64,000 nucleotides of DNA from assembly GCA_036429605.1 (NCBI GenBank), contig CM071591.1, positions 248,001-312,000 of the forward strand, given 5' to 3'. Position 1 is the first letter of the stretch. Each line of letters starts with the position of its first letter. Source of the DNA: Cladobotryum mycophilum (Eukaryota; Ascomycota; Sordariomycetes; Hypocreales; Hypocreaceae). The position numbers and the translations under genes are program-made. Of this stretch, positions 45,100-57,193 are shown one piece after another. Below the pieces are notes generated by a model. The model was not told the origin of the DNA. It searched no databases and was given only the letters and a program-made list of their open reading frames with translations.

Positions 45100-46534
45100 A
45101 TGAAAATCAGCATCTCCATGTCGCCGGATGAGCGCGCCGAGTCCATAGACTCGTGGAGACACTCTGTGCCCAGCCGTCTTGAGAGGGAAGACCCCTTTGC
45201 CAATGATGGGTTTGGAACACGACCCTCGACTCGTCTTGTCAGTCTCTCTCTTCTCTTTTCTCCCCCTTTTCTTTCCGAAAGATTTTGTATGTTGACATGC
45301 CATGGCATTTATCGCATGCTTTAGACCTTTCGTGATGAAGAAGAAAAAGAACAGGAGGAGAAAGAAGAACAACCAACCCGTCGACCATCCACCCGCCTCA
45401 GCTTCTTCCGCGTCGCAACACCACTCTTTGGCAGACGATCTTCCAACGCCTCCAATGCGCCGCCGCCACCACAGGCTTTTCTCGTACAGCGACCAGAAAC
45501 GGCGCTGGGCATCCATGAAGCAGAGTCGAGAAAGCCGAAGCGCAGGGGATTTTTGAGCATTTTCAGTCGCAAGAGGAAACGTGGGAGTTCGTCTCCGCCG
45601 CCTGCGCTGCCGGTGATGGAGGAGCCGGTGCGGTTGCAGTTTTTGTTTGTAGGAGCTCGCTGCTCTGGTCAGACGTCTTTGCTATTGTAAGTTTGTGTTT
45701 ATGATGCAGACTTCTTAGTAGCTCAATACTGAGGATCGATCAGCCGCGCCCGATATGGCTATTTCCCCGACGTAAGTCCAAAGCATCCAGGTTCAGCGAA
45801 ACTAAACCGCTAAGTTTAAGCAGACCAGCATAATAGCCCGAACGTACTACGAGACATATGTCAATGAGCGCATCTACGACGCGCAGCCGACGCACGTGGA
45901 GCTCTAGGATACCTCTGGCGTGCCGGACCTGAGGACGGTAGAGCGGCTGTCGTACATTCCCTGGGATGCCATATTCTTGTGCTTTGACATCAAGGATAAG
46001 GTTTCTATGCATACCATTTTGCAATGGGTGAGTGCCAAAACAACAGGAACCAGTTGGGACATCGGATTCAAGATGAAAAGAGTTCTAATGAGATTTTGGA
46101 TAGTGGCGACGTGCAGTGGATGAAGGCTTCAACAAGGACCGGAAATTCGAACCGTTGCTTCATCTCGTTGGCATGAAGAGGGACGTGCGAGACATGTGCC
46201 GGGTCGAGGATCATATGCCACACCATGATGCGCAGTCTTTGGCGATGTTTCCCACCTGCTGCGTGAGTCCAACTGATGTACGTCTCACACCTACCCAAAA
46301 CGACCCAACGCCCTCTATCATTTGTTGAATTCACTGACGATGAAACTGCAGGCCACTTGGCAGGCGAAGCGGATCGGCGCACATCGATATCTAGAGTGCT
46401 CGGCCTACACCGGAGAAGGAATAGAAGTGCTGCTAGAGGAGGCGGGACAAGAAGCGATGAGACGTGCCATCACGAGGGCTCGTGGGGGGTCTGAGGATGT
46501 GAGAATGGCGCCTGGTAAGAGGCGACTCATTTGA
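45100..46534 (+). CDS. atypical Rho-type small GTPase with in-frame TAG at the G3 tryptophan
   Basis: Six exons: 45100-45237, 45325-45686, 45744-45771, 45824-46027, 46104-46262 and 46352-46534. All phases fit, giving 358 codons including one internal TAG. A basic, proline- and acidic-rich N-terminal extension of about 155 aa precedes the G domain. The P-loop region is FVGARCSGQTSLLF (canonical Lys replaced by Gln). Switch I keeps Thr in ARTYYETY. G3 reads VEL-stop-DTSG, where Rho proteins have LWDTAG; the TAG is at 45905-45907. G4 is VGMKRD and G5 is ECSAYTGEG. The usual catalytic Gln after DTSG is missing, and there is no CaaX box (ends GKRRLI), so it is neither a normal hydrolase nor prenylated. 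It could be a decaying gene, a pseudo-GTPase, or a transcript recoded by A-to-I editing. The first intron donor is GTCAGT, slightly unusual. Confidence 0.75.
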
Positions 46535-47081
46535 ATGAACAATGGATGGCATATCATAGTTATGGGCATTGATTGCTGGGAACTGGGATTTTGTAACGTG
46601 GAAGATGCATCGCTGAGATGCTGATGGATTAAATTGTTGTTGAGATTGATTTCATTCTGTACTTGGCAGATGGGAGTTGAACATGAGGATGATGTCTAGA
46701 GCTTCGAGAACGTCTGGGGAAGGGAAGGCAAGAACCGACATTATGCTGTGTTGGTCCGTGCGCGTATTTAACCTAACCTGTACTTTGACAATTCTGATGA
46801 ATCTTCAATCTGACCAGACCAATTGACGATACACGGTTGAATAGCATAGAAACGACTTTTATATGAGACGTATCATGTTCTTCTTGAGAAAATAATCAAG
46901 AGTGTTGTTTCTAGATCGTGGCCTCCATTTCCTAAGAATATAGCTACTCGCAGTCGCCAAATCACCATATGGAGGTGAATGTTGGGTCCACTCACGGCTA
47001 ACTTTCACCTAAATTCACTACCCCCGAGACGGCATTGATATAAACCAGCCAAGAATCTGAACTCGAGAGAGGACTTGTGCA
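46535..47081. other. intergenic, GTPase 3' flank and ALG14 promoter
   Basis: No gene recognised; two short minus-strand frames only. Confidence 0.6.
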
Positions 47082-48030
47082 ATGGGACAAGCTATTATCG
47101 TCTTACTCGGCCTTGCTGCCGCCCTCAGCTCAGCAGTCATGGCCTTTCTTTCGTCGTCACTCTCCTGGAAAAGAGCCATTTTGCCTGGTCTCGCATCCCT
47201 CATATGCCTAGGCATATTCGCAACAGTATGTTATGTATCCCCTCTACAACAACTTATAAAATGCATCATGACTTACAAAATAATAGACAAGACACATACA
47301 GCTCATCTACCGCCGCTGCCCCAAAAGACAGCCCAAGCCGTATACCTCCCGGGACGGCGGTCTTGATCGGAACCCCGTGGATTACTACCTCTTCGTCCTC
47401 GGCTCCGGCGGACACACAAGGGAAATGCTCATGATGATGGACGACGGCTTCTGCCACTTTGAAAACTTTCATCGACGCTACCTCATATCCAGTGGCGACG
47501 CCATGTCCGAGAACCATCTTGAAGACTATGAGAAGGATCTTAGGCTGCTTTGCAAGCAGAACAACACCTCCCCGGGCACGTACGACAAGAAAATCGTCAC
47601 CAGAGCCCGCCGTGTTCATCAACCCTTATGGTCCACCCCTCTCACAGCCCTGCTCAGCATTCTCGACATCCTCCCCGCGCTGCTCAATCCCCCACGCAAT
47701 CACAAAGTCAGTAGTGGCAGCAGCAACAGTAGCGGTACACTCCGTTACCCAAGTCAAATCTTCTCCAACGGTCCTGCTACAGGCTTCTTCGTCGCCCTGG
47801 CGGTGCACCTCCTCAAGATGTTCTACGTCGTTCCAGAGGACTGCATGAAGTTCATCTACATTGAGTCCTGGGCGCGGATATCGACGCTCAGTCTGACGGG
47901 GAAACTGCTCTACCACACGGGCATAGCGGACGTCTTTGTGACGCAGCACGAGGCGGTGGCAGCCAAGTATGGGGTGCAGGATGCGGGGGAGGTCGTCTTT
48001 AATTCTCGCCGCCTGGATGATGTAGACTAG
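47082..48030 (+). CDS. ALG14: ALG14, membrane subunit of UDP-GlcNAc transferase
   Basis: 295 aa from exons 47082-47225 and 47287-48030 (intron GTATGT...ATAG, phase 0). ALG14 anchors the catalytic ALG13 to the cytosolic ER face, where the complex adds the second GlcNAc of the lipid-linked oligosaccharide. An N-terminal hydrophobic segment (about 4-48) fits the membrane anchor. Then come YYLFVLGSGGHTREML, RRYLISSGDAMSE, and the C-terminal block FIYIESWARISTLSLTGKLL with ADVFVTQH, all characteristic of the family. Length and motif order are normal and no frame problem is seen. Confidence 0.92.
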
Positions 48031-48141
48031 AGTCTCATTACACATCAAAGTTTCTTCTTTTTTTGTTCGTCATAATGTTACATGTTGTATACACACGGAT
48101 TGCATGTTCAATCCGCGTCTTTTCTTTTTTCAATGTTCCTT

Positions 48142-48934
48142 CTACACAGCCGCTGGTGCCGGTGTTGCCTCCACCTCTTCCAATACCTCCACCTCCTCTT
48201 CTAATCCAAACGTCTCAATCTCGGAATTCGCCCTTGCCTCCCTGTTCGCCGTCTCTTTGCCCGCCCAAATCTTCCAGTTCTCAAACTCCTGGTCCTCGAG
48301 TTGCATACCAATGTCCAGCCTCGATTTCCCAAAGTAGGCGCCCACGTAGCGGGCCTCTTCGATGGCCACCCTCTTTTCGATCTCTTCTGCTTGGCGCAAT
48401 CTGTAGAACTCGCGGCGGGCGACGTCGTAGGCGTTACGTTTGCTGAGGTTTTTGTTGTGCATTAACCATAGTTGGCGCTGGACGACACTACGCAAATAAT
48501 GTTAGGATCGATGTTTAAGCAGGGGGGGGGGTCAGGAAAGACATTTGAACTCACCATTCACCAGTCAACGGTATCCCAGGCTGCCTCAACCCCGTACTCC
48601 AATCGCAATGCTGATAATCCTTTCCGTCCAGCTCCAGCACCACCCTCGGCCTCGCCAGCTCCCACGGGTGGTCCTTGTAGAAGCTCGTCCTGAGCGCATC
48701 CTCCGGGTAGCCTATGCTCTGCGGCCGGAACAGCTTCTTGGGCTTGGTCGCCTTGGGGTTGGGCATGCGGTGCCTGGGCGTGACGTTGCGCACGAGGGAC
48801 TCGGCGGGCGGGACCGAGTTCATGACCTTGAACCAGGGAGGCTCGGGGACGCTGTAGCCGGGGAGGATTTGGTGCTTGATCTCTTGGCTGACGGCGCGGT
48901 AGACCCCCGCGGGGCGTATTTGTCGGCCGCCCAT
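48142..48934 (-). CDS. RSM25: mitochondrial small-subunit ribosomal protein mS23/Rsm25
   Basis: 241 aa from exon 1 (48934-48555) and exon 2 (48487-48142). The intron at 48554-48488 contains a C10 run. The N-terminus MGGRQIRPAGVYRAVSQEI and the segment PPWFKVMNSVPPAESLVR match fungal Rsm25. The second exon (VVQRQLWLM, then a helical R/E-rich stretch YDVARREFYRLR) completes it. A mitochondrial matrix location follows from the family; there is no obvious long presequence, as usual for this protein. The acidic, Ala/Pro-rich C-terminus is variable. Confidence 0.88.
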
Positions 48935-49578
48935 GGCTGTGGATGTTGCTGTTGGAAGTCAGATACAAGGCATTGAGGGCAAAGGGAGTCAACTCAACGT
49001 ACGGGCTTGTGCTTGTCAATTAGCTCGTCAATCGCATGGCCGACAATGTTGCGGGTTTGCGATAGTGGGATGGGAATTTTTGGGGTTTATCGGGTAATCA
49101 TTTAGCCGGATCCGCATCTCTGCTCTCATGGCAACAATTCAAAGTTGAAGTAGATGAAGCAATTGTATTTTAAGGGTCTTTGGAACAGACATTATTAGTA
49201 GTAGCTAATTAAATTTATGAGGATTTTCTATACTGTCATATTACAAGTTATTCTATTTGTGTGTGCTTGGATGATCCAGCGTCAAGTTGATAGGGAGACG
49301 ACCCCCCGCCATACACGCACAGTGACAAACTCACTGTCTGTTGGTCCGGCGAATATGGTCTCATATGTATGCTGAGCGTTAAAAAAACATAAACCAGTCA
49401 TCGCATTTGCGGCCTATTCGCCTTTTGCCCAATTTATGCCAAGTCGCTTCAAACCCCTGATCTTATTTATGCATGTTTCTCATATTCCTGCCCATTTCCA
49501 AGATTGCCGTCCGTTGCCCGCGTTTCCCTCTGTTGCCCCTTGTATCCGAGTAAACAGGGTGTGAGCGCGTTGCTGTGG
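48935..49578. other. divergent promoter region between Rsm25 and HNH gene
   Basis: Marks the change from the conserved core to the right-hand accessory region. No gene seen. Confidence 0.55.
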
Positions 49579-50912
49579 ATGGCTTCTCAACAGCAGCTCC
49601 CCGTGCTACTGGCTCGTGATGGCTCAGAGCGGCGCATCCCAGTCATCGCGCCACCCATAAGCTCTGATTACTCGCCAGATATCGGTGGCAATAAAATCCT
49701 TTTTCTTCACCCCGGTTACGGCCCTGCGATTAATGCCATCTTTTCCCTTCCCTGCGTTGATCGTAAAGGGGATGGCACCCATGGGGTTCATCATCAAACA
49801 GCATTAACAGCATGCCGAATCGTGGCCAATAACGCATCCAATGGCTATCTCGCCTTGGATGCAAAAGGCGATAGACGTGTTGATGAGATCGAAGATGTCT
49901 TGACGGGGAATAGCTATTACTTTATTGTCCCTGGCGATGGTGAGTGTCCATATCCATGATATGTCCGTCTTATCTAACGAACCCCCCAGAGCGTTATCCA
50001 ATTGTCCCATCATTCCGCGATTGGCAATTCCCACATCAAAATATTCCTAGTTCTTGGCCTCAGCTACCAAATGCTGAGACATCATCGAGTGATGGTCTCT
50101 GCACCATTACCAAGTTCCCCTGGGCATTAACAAAAGCACACATCGTACCAAGTGCCCAGGCAGATTGGTTCAATAAGAATGGCATGCACCTGTACGATGA
50201 TTCCACCGTTCCAGACATTGATGGAGCGAACAATATCATGATTCTCAAACGAGACATACACGATTGCTTTGATCAGTTCATGTTCGCCTTGGTGCCAAAA
50301 CCTAGAATCCCCCAGCTTGATCAAACAGCAGTCGATACAGTGTCAACACAGTCTAGAGCAGATCACCGGACTGTGACACCTTACACGATCCACGTGCTTG
50401 CGAACAACCAACCTTTATTTGCCAGTCTTCATCATGACATCCAGTTGCCGCACCTCAAAGGTGTGGCGCGTGAATACCTCCTCGCTCGCTTCGCGCTTGC
50501 TATATTCATCAAAGTCAAGCCATTTATCAATCTAGGATACAAGCGCCGTGTTGCACGGTTCCGCATTGAGAATGAGGACAGGGGTCCTGAAGTGATCTGT
50601 GAAGAGGTTGACGGACCGGAGCTTCATAAGCAGTATGGTGGCGGAAAGAGCCGAAGTGCAAGCCCTTCTAAGAGAAAGAGGCCTGGTGCGGAGGCTGGAG
50701 AGGATGATATGGCATTTGATGGAGTGAGTACCCCTGAGCTCTACGAGGGCGCCATGGATGACACTGAGAGCTCGGATGAGTCTATAAGGCCTGGAAGCGT
50801 GGAAGGGCGGACATACATTGAAGAGATGGAGGAAGAAGAACGTGGCCGGCGTCGGAAACGAAAGAGGATACTATGCAACGACTTTGTCGATGGGGCTGTG
50901 GCGAATGTATGA
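49579..50912 (+). CDS. HNH-type nuclease domain protein (fungal HNH_2-like)
   Basis: 427 aa from exons 49579-49939 and 49990-50912 (GTGAGT, CTAACG, CCCCCCAG). The HNH core lies at about residues 165-230. It contains LCTITKFPWALTKAHIVPS, then GANNIMILKRDIHDCFDQFMF, giving the His of AHIVP, the paired Asn, and the His of DIHDCFD. The Cys that opens the motif is present, but a second metal-binding Cys is not obvious. The C-terminal third is basic and acidic low complexity (KRKRPG; EEEERGRRRKRKR), suggesting nuclear localisation. Such proteins are expanded and poorly characterised in Pezizomycotina; nuclease activity is inferred. I chose ATG 49579 (GGATGGCTTC); the frame is open further upstream but has no earlier in-frame ATG that I can see. 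Confidence 0.78.
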
Positions 50913-52790
50913 GTACACGGCCCCCGGGGTTTGGGCGGCATGCTGAGCATTTTGCCTCGTCAAATATCAATATTTATAATGTATAATGGCGCTTTATGTA
51001 CATAAATGGCTTTAATGGGTAGGCTAACGGCAGCAATATAGGCTAAAGAAATAAATCTAGACCTTGTGCAATTAGGAATATTAAATCACGATAATAATAC
51101 TCACTCTCCTCAATCATTCAATTTCTAATTATACTAAACCCGGTAGCTATTATTTACTTAAACTAATAATAAGAGTAAAAATTATTAGATAGTAAAAGCT
51201 ATGGCCTAGTAGAGAGGAAAAGCTAGCGCTGGTTCTGGTCTGGTTTTCCGCCTGTGCTAGAAGTAGACCTTAACATAGCTTTCTGTGAATGTATAATAGG
51301 AAGAAAGGTATCTCCTTGGATAAGGTATTTAAGAGTCGAAGAAGTTATGACCTTAATGGTATAATAGTAATTGTTATGCTTACTAGTATGGTATAAGAAT
51401 CTTTTTATTAGTTTTTACTTATAAGAATAGAGAACGAAGAAAGGGAAGATAGTAAGGGAATTATTAAATAAAGAGATATGCTACGGAGGGATAGATATAG
51501 GGTTTTTATGTTTTTTAATAGTCTAGGTCTGATTTGTTTGGTTTTTTTTTGCGTTAATTGGGAAAATAATAGCCTGGTTATTAGTGTAGTTATGGTTAAG
51601 TAGTTTTTCGAGTAGTGGATAGTACTAGAATCGAAAACCAGATGGGTTCTTGTCCTTGAGTAGGATGGTCTATTTAGTCTTAATCTTGCTAAACTTGTTA
51701 TAGATCGAGATAACGTGATCTTAACCTTGGTTATAGTAAAGGAACTTATTCTTCCTGTACGTGCTGGTATAGGTAAGAAAATAATAATTACTATTAGGTA
51801 AGTCGTTAATAATAAGATTAAATATTATAAAAAAATGTTAGAGTTATAGAAGGTAAAAAATATATAATTATTAGTTAAAGATTAGTAAAGCTTAATTATT
51901 TAAAGTAAAGATAATATTCTATTTTAAGAGTGTTATAAAAGGTCTTATATAAAAAAATAATCTAATATTTAGAATAAATAGAGGTAATAAACTATAGTTA
52001 GATAATAATAATAAAAATTATTTATTAGTTATAGAGATAGTTAATAAAGTATATAGATATAGAGGAAAAAAAGAAAATATTTAAATACTTATTACTAATA
52101 TAATATATTATTATATTATTATTATTTACTAAAGTATATATTATTATTTTATTATTTTTAATATATATTTAATAATCTTTATTAATAAACTATTATATAT
52201 TTTATTTAATATACTGTATAAAAGTACTTTATTTAATAATAGATAGTATATAAATACAAGGATTATATAAAAAGTATTAAGAATAATAACCTTATACCTA
52301 TATTATAAATTAATATTATTTAAATTATAATATAAACTATTATATTAAAGCTAATTATAAATAACCTTTAAGACTAACAATAATTTAATCCTCTGGTCAA
52401 TAATATTAAAACATTCTTACTATTATCGGTAAACCTAAATAAGAAGAGCCTTATATCTTTTATATATTATGTTTAGCCTTTATACGCCCCTGGATTATAG
52501 GCTAATCTTTTTTATTTCTGTTAATATATATTTAATAGTTACTGCTTACATTTATCTATATTATTAACCTAAAGGAATCAAAGATATTTACAAAACACTA
52601 AAAGATATATACATTAACTAGGTGTATTAAATATAAGTATAGAATAATTACAATCTAAGACATATACTTACCCTATACACTTAAAAATTCTATTAAGTTT
52701 TATAAATTGTTAACTTACTTGATTAGCTATTTTAAGTACCTTTAAATTGATTAATTGATTAATAGAATTATCAATTATACTTGACTTAAT
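50913..52790. repeat. AT-rich block 2, probable RIP-degraded repeat
   Basis: Composition declines from moderately AT-rich (50.9-51.8 kb, with recognisable but frame-free sequence) to almost pure A/T (51.8-52.75 kb). Stops occur in all frames. As with block 1, this fits a RIP-degraded element; its type cannot be determined. It ends about 240 nt before the NLR-like start. Confidence 0.7.
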
Positions 52791-53028
52791 AATAGCGCTG
52801 TGCCCAGTACTGGCTCGTCTGCCCAGTGCAACTCATCTGCCTGGTACTGATTTGTCCTTAATTGGTTAGTCCCGCCGGGGTTTAGCCATTCCCTTTCTTT
52901 GAGTGACAGGGTCATTACAGGTCCCCATCTCCTCGCTACCCAAACCTCTTCAGAACCATTATTACAATTATTATCAATCACACGAATGTTTGCAACAATA
53001 CCCATCAGTTAGAGTAAATAACTCAGAG
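52791..53028 (+). promoter_or_regulatory. promoter/leader of the NACHT-WD40 gene
   Basis: Abrupt return to balanced composition right after the AT block. The segment 52797-52862 has imprecise internal reiterations of a TGCCCAGT/CTGGTACTG-type word, and the frame is open to the ATG at 53029 but has no earlier ATG. Confidence 0.4.
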
Positions 53029-56000
53029 ATGACTTCCTCTCGAAATATTTCACAAAACACATTTGGTAACTTTACTAGAGTGCATCAAGGCGATGTCTAT
53101 AACACTTTTGCGATTAATCAAGGTACATTTGGGCATCAACTGTCCAATTGTTAGTAGAGTGACATTTAATTAACATTGACATTAACAGATGGCAAAAATA
53201 CAGACAAGATATATCTCAGGGATCTCAGTGCAACCGATCCACAACTTGATAAAAAACGAATCTTGGAAGCAAAAGGTTCCTTGCTATATGAATCCTACTG
53301 CTGGATTCTTCGTCATCCAGAATTTCAACGCTGGCGTCTTATAAAAACTGGGATCCTCTGGATCAAGGGAGATCCTGGTAAAGGAAAGACAATGCTTATT
53401 TGTGGCATCATCGAGGAAATAGAGATAAATCAATATGCGGAGAACGGTTACGCATATTTCTTCTGTCAGGCTACGGACTCACGGATCAACACTGCAACAG
53501 CAATCTTGGGCGGCTTACTCCTCTCTCTTATTCGCCAAAAACCATCGCTTATCTCTTATTTAAAGGAGAGACATATTACCCCTGGTCAGCCGCTTTTCGA
53601 AGGATTAAATAGCTGGGTAGCTCTCTCCGAGATGTTTGAAGCTATGATCCAAGACCCAATTTCATTAGGTATAATCTTGATCGTGGATGCCTTGGACGAA
53701 TGTGGGACCGATCGAGATAAACTTCTGAAACTAGTTGTGAGAACAAGCAATCGCATCAAGTGGCTTTTGTCCAGTCGAAACCATAAGGATTTTAAGCGAG
53801 GTCTTGAATCTAAGCAGTCTGTTGTCTTACTAAATCTCGAACTGAAGGAAAACGCTGAAGAAGTATCACAAGCGGTTAATACATATATTGACCATTGTAT
53901 TTCTGATATTGATATCATAAAAGACGATGAGGAACTTAAAGATCAGGTTCGGGAAACCCTTAAACGCAAAGCTAATGGCACATTCCTTTGGATAGCTCTT
54001 GTCATTGAACAGCTTCGAAAAGCAATGGAATGGGAAATAGAAGAGCTACTAGAAGAGGTTCCCGAAGGTTTATATAACCTCTATGACCTAATGATGGATC
54101 AAATAGAGAAACAAGCAAAGAAACGGCGGGATCTCTGCTTAAAGCTTCTTTCGGTTATTACTACGGCCTATCAACCCCTGCACCTAGATGAGTTAGCTGC
54201 TCTGTGGGAGGCAGAGCTCGAGGGCCCACAAGGCCAAAAACACCTTCGGGAAATTGTACAGCTATGTGGCTCATTCCTAACTTTAAGGGAAGAGACTGTT
54301 TACTTTATTCATCAGTCGGCCAAAGATTTTATGCTTGAAAGAGGTCCTGGAGCAGGAGTAATAATACGACATTACTTTCTTTTCAAGTCTTCATTGGCAA
54401 TCATGTCAAAGACTTTGCGTCGTAATATTTACAGTCTTGCTTCTTCAAGTATAGAAAAAGATGAGATTATTCCACCTTTCCCGGATCCATTGATCTGCAT
54501 CCGCTATCAGTGCATTCATTGGGCCAATCATCTTTCAGAAGCAAATGAAGAAGAACGCAAGATAGATCTACAAGATGATGGATGCATCTATACATTCCTA
54601 AAAAGTGTATATTTGTATTGGCTGGAAGCAGTCTCACTGTTGCGCAGCGTGGACCAAGCTGTTACAGCTCTACATACAATTCATGCTATAATCGTAAGTA
54701 TTAACCCCATCTCCCGGAGCCCCAAGTATGACTAACAACTTCACAGACAGTGACCGATTCATCTCAACTCGGGAATCTTGTCAAAGATGCTATTCGATTC
54801 CTCCAAGTTAATAGAGGGCTAGTGGAGACTCTCCCTCTACAGTTGTACTCCTCAGCGCTTGCGTTTACACCGGAGAAGAGTATCATTCGACAAGAATTCC
54901 TAAGCGCTACTAAGGTGGTTCCTCTTGTACTAAATATGCCGAAAAGTTGGGGCCCATACGTGCAGATCATGCATGGTCATAGAGATAAAATCAATACGGT
55001 AGTCTTTTCACCAGACTCACAGTTCCTGGCCTCTGGCTCTCTCGACGGTACCGCACGAGTCTGGACAACCAAAACGGGCAATTGTCAGCATATACTTTCC
55101 CACGGTGAACTAGTCAATTCGATAGCTCTCTCTCTAGATTTCATGTTCCTTGCATCCGGTGGTGAGAAAACAGTCCGTCTTTGGAAATTGGATACGGGCG
55201 AGGAGTTGTATAGGCTTCACGGCCATCAGTCAAGTATTCTTTCTGTTGCATTCACATCAAACTCAGCACTCCTGGCGTCAAACGCTGCAGATCGCACTGC
55301 GCGTATTTGGTGTGTCAAAACGGGTGAATGCTTATACACGCTATCCCATGATTGGGATGATAAAGATGCTGCGTCGAATATATCGAACTCTGTGGCTTTT
55401 GCACCAAATTCACAGCTCATAGCTTTTGCGTGTCGAGCTGACGCGATAATTTGGACCATTGGGAAGGATAGGGAAAGATATCGCTTACATGGAGATGAGG
55501 GAGCACGATGTTCCGCAGTCGCCTTCTCTCCTAACTCAGCACTCCTAGCTTCAGCTCATCGTCTTAAAACTCATGCATATATAGTTGTCTACTGTATCGA
55601 GACAAATGCGATTATCAATCGACTTGATAACCACGATATACATTGCCTTACTGTTGGGAGAATATCATTCTCATCCAATAGTGAACTAATGATGCCGACG
55701 ATGCAAGGATTGCGGCGCTGGCGATTTGAACACACCTCACTCATTAGCGATGCACATTATATGGTGGATGCAGAACTTTTTCTGCGTGTGATTTTACACC
55801 CGACATGGCCTTCCTTGTTGGCGCTGTGCCACTTAAAAACACTGTGAGGGTCTGGGAATCGCCCTCAGATGAGGATGTGTCGATGATCCAGCCCCAGAGC
55901 ACCAGCTTTACGGAATCTTTGTTTGGAATCAACCGAGTTAGTAGAGTGATCATCTCCCCCGATCATTCACTTGTTGCCTCGAGCTCCGATGATGGGATTG

Positions 56001-57193
56001 TGCGACTTTGGCGAACGGATACCGGTAATTGCACTCGTGGATTAGATGGCCATAAAGGCGTGGTTTATGCAATAGCCTTCTCACCTGATTCAGCCATGAT
56101 TGCCACAGGTTCAAAGGATAGGACAGTGCGACTCTGGCAAACTGAGAGAGGAAAATGTGTCCATGTACTTCATACCCCCGAGGACGAAACGTGGACAATA
56201 GCTTTCTCAGTGAACGGAGAATTTATCGCCGCTGGAACGGCCAAAGGCACTGTATGGGTTTGGAGGACTGACACTGGTAAAATTGTTCACTCACTTAGAG
56301 GAGATGGTCGTCAAGTTTGTGCAGTAAAATTCTCAATCGAATCGACGTTCGTTATCTCCGGTTATCGGAATGGCGATGTAGGCATCTGGCGAGTCGACAC
56401 AGGTGAATGCATTCATTTTCTGGGAAATGAGAGCGGACTTGATCACTGGGGTATAAAGGCAACAGAGGCAGAAGACGAACGCCATATTAAACGGGAAATT
56501 GTTACAACGCCTGATCTAGAGTTCATTGCGTGGAGTAAAACGAAGGCCTGGGATGACGAACTGGTGCTCTGGAGAAGGCAAGGAGAGAAGTATAAGCTTA
56601 TCGCAAGATATGGCCATGATGACGTTGGCATCGATTCCGCGAAGATCACGAACATGGTTTTTTCATCCAAGGCGTTGTTTGTGGCTTGGCGTCCGAGGTC
56701 TTATGGCAGGCAGGCAGTCTTCTGGCGCGTGAGCATAGGCGACTGCGTTCAAGTTGATACTGGTAATGACTGTCGCTTCACCTATGAATCAGAGATCAGA
56801 TGCAGAGATGCTGATTCCTTAGCTGAATCGATGACTGACATTGGATATTTTGGAGTTTACGCTGACAATATTGGTGAGTTGGCTTGGATAACACGAAACG
56901 AACAGAATTTTGTTTGGTTGCCCAACAAGCTTCATCCTCTGGAATATCTGGAGACTGAGGACTGTGATGCATCAGGCCCCATTGTGGCGATTGGAGCTAG
57001 ATCAAACAATGTTATCATCATAGACTTTTCCAGACACGCTGGAGATGTCGCCCACCACGAGGGTGTAGCTAGGTTTCAAGCCGTACAGAGAGGAAGCATA
57101 AGAGAGATGGCAAGCCAGAGCGGGAAACTGGGGTTTCTAGCGTCATTGTATGATACTATGAGGTGCTGGAGAAGGAGACAGAAAGATGATTAG
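53029..57193 (+). CDS. NACHT-WD40 NLR-like STAND protein (one frame break)
   Basis: About 1348 aa. Exons are 53029-53122, 53189-54693 and 54747-57193; introns are 53123-53188 and 54694-54746. A short N-terminal segment (about 34 aa with NTFGNFTRVHQGD) precedes the linker RDLSATDPQLDKKRI. The NACHT NTPase follows: Walker A GDPGKGKT at 92-99 and Walker B VDALDEC near 197. A winged-helix/helical region contains YQPLHLDELAALW. About eleven divergent WD40 blades start near 605 (INTVVFSPDSQFLASGSLDGTARVW) and run to the end. The frame breaks once at 55799-55801; one additional C joins ILHP to MAFLVGAVPLKNTVRVW and gives 1349 codons. Family role: fungal STAND proteins in heterokaryon incompatibility or immunity-type sensing, with WD repeats as ligand sensor. 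No known effector domain is visible. Confidence 0.86.
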
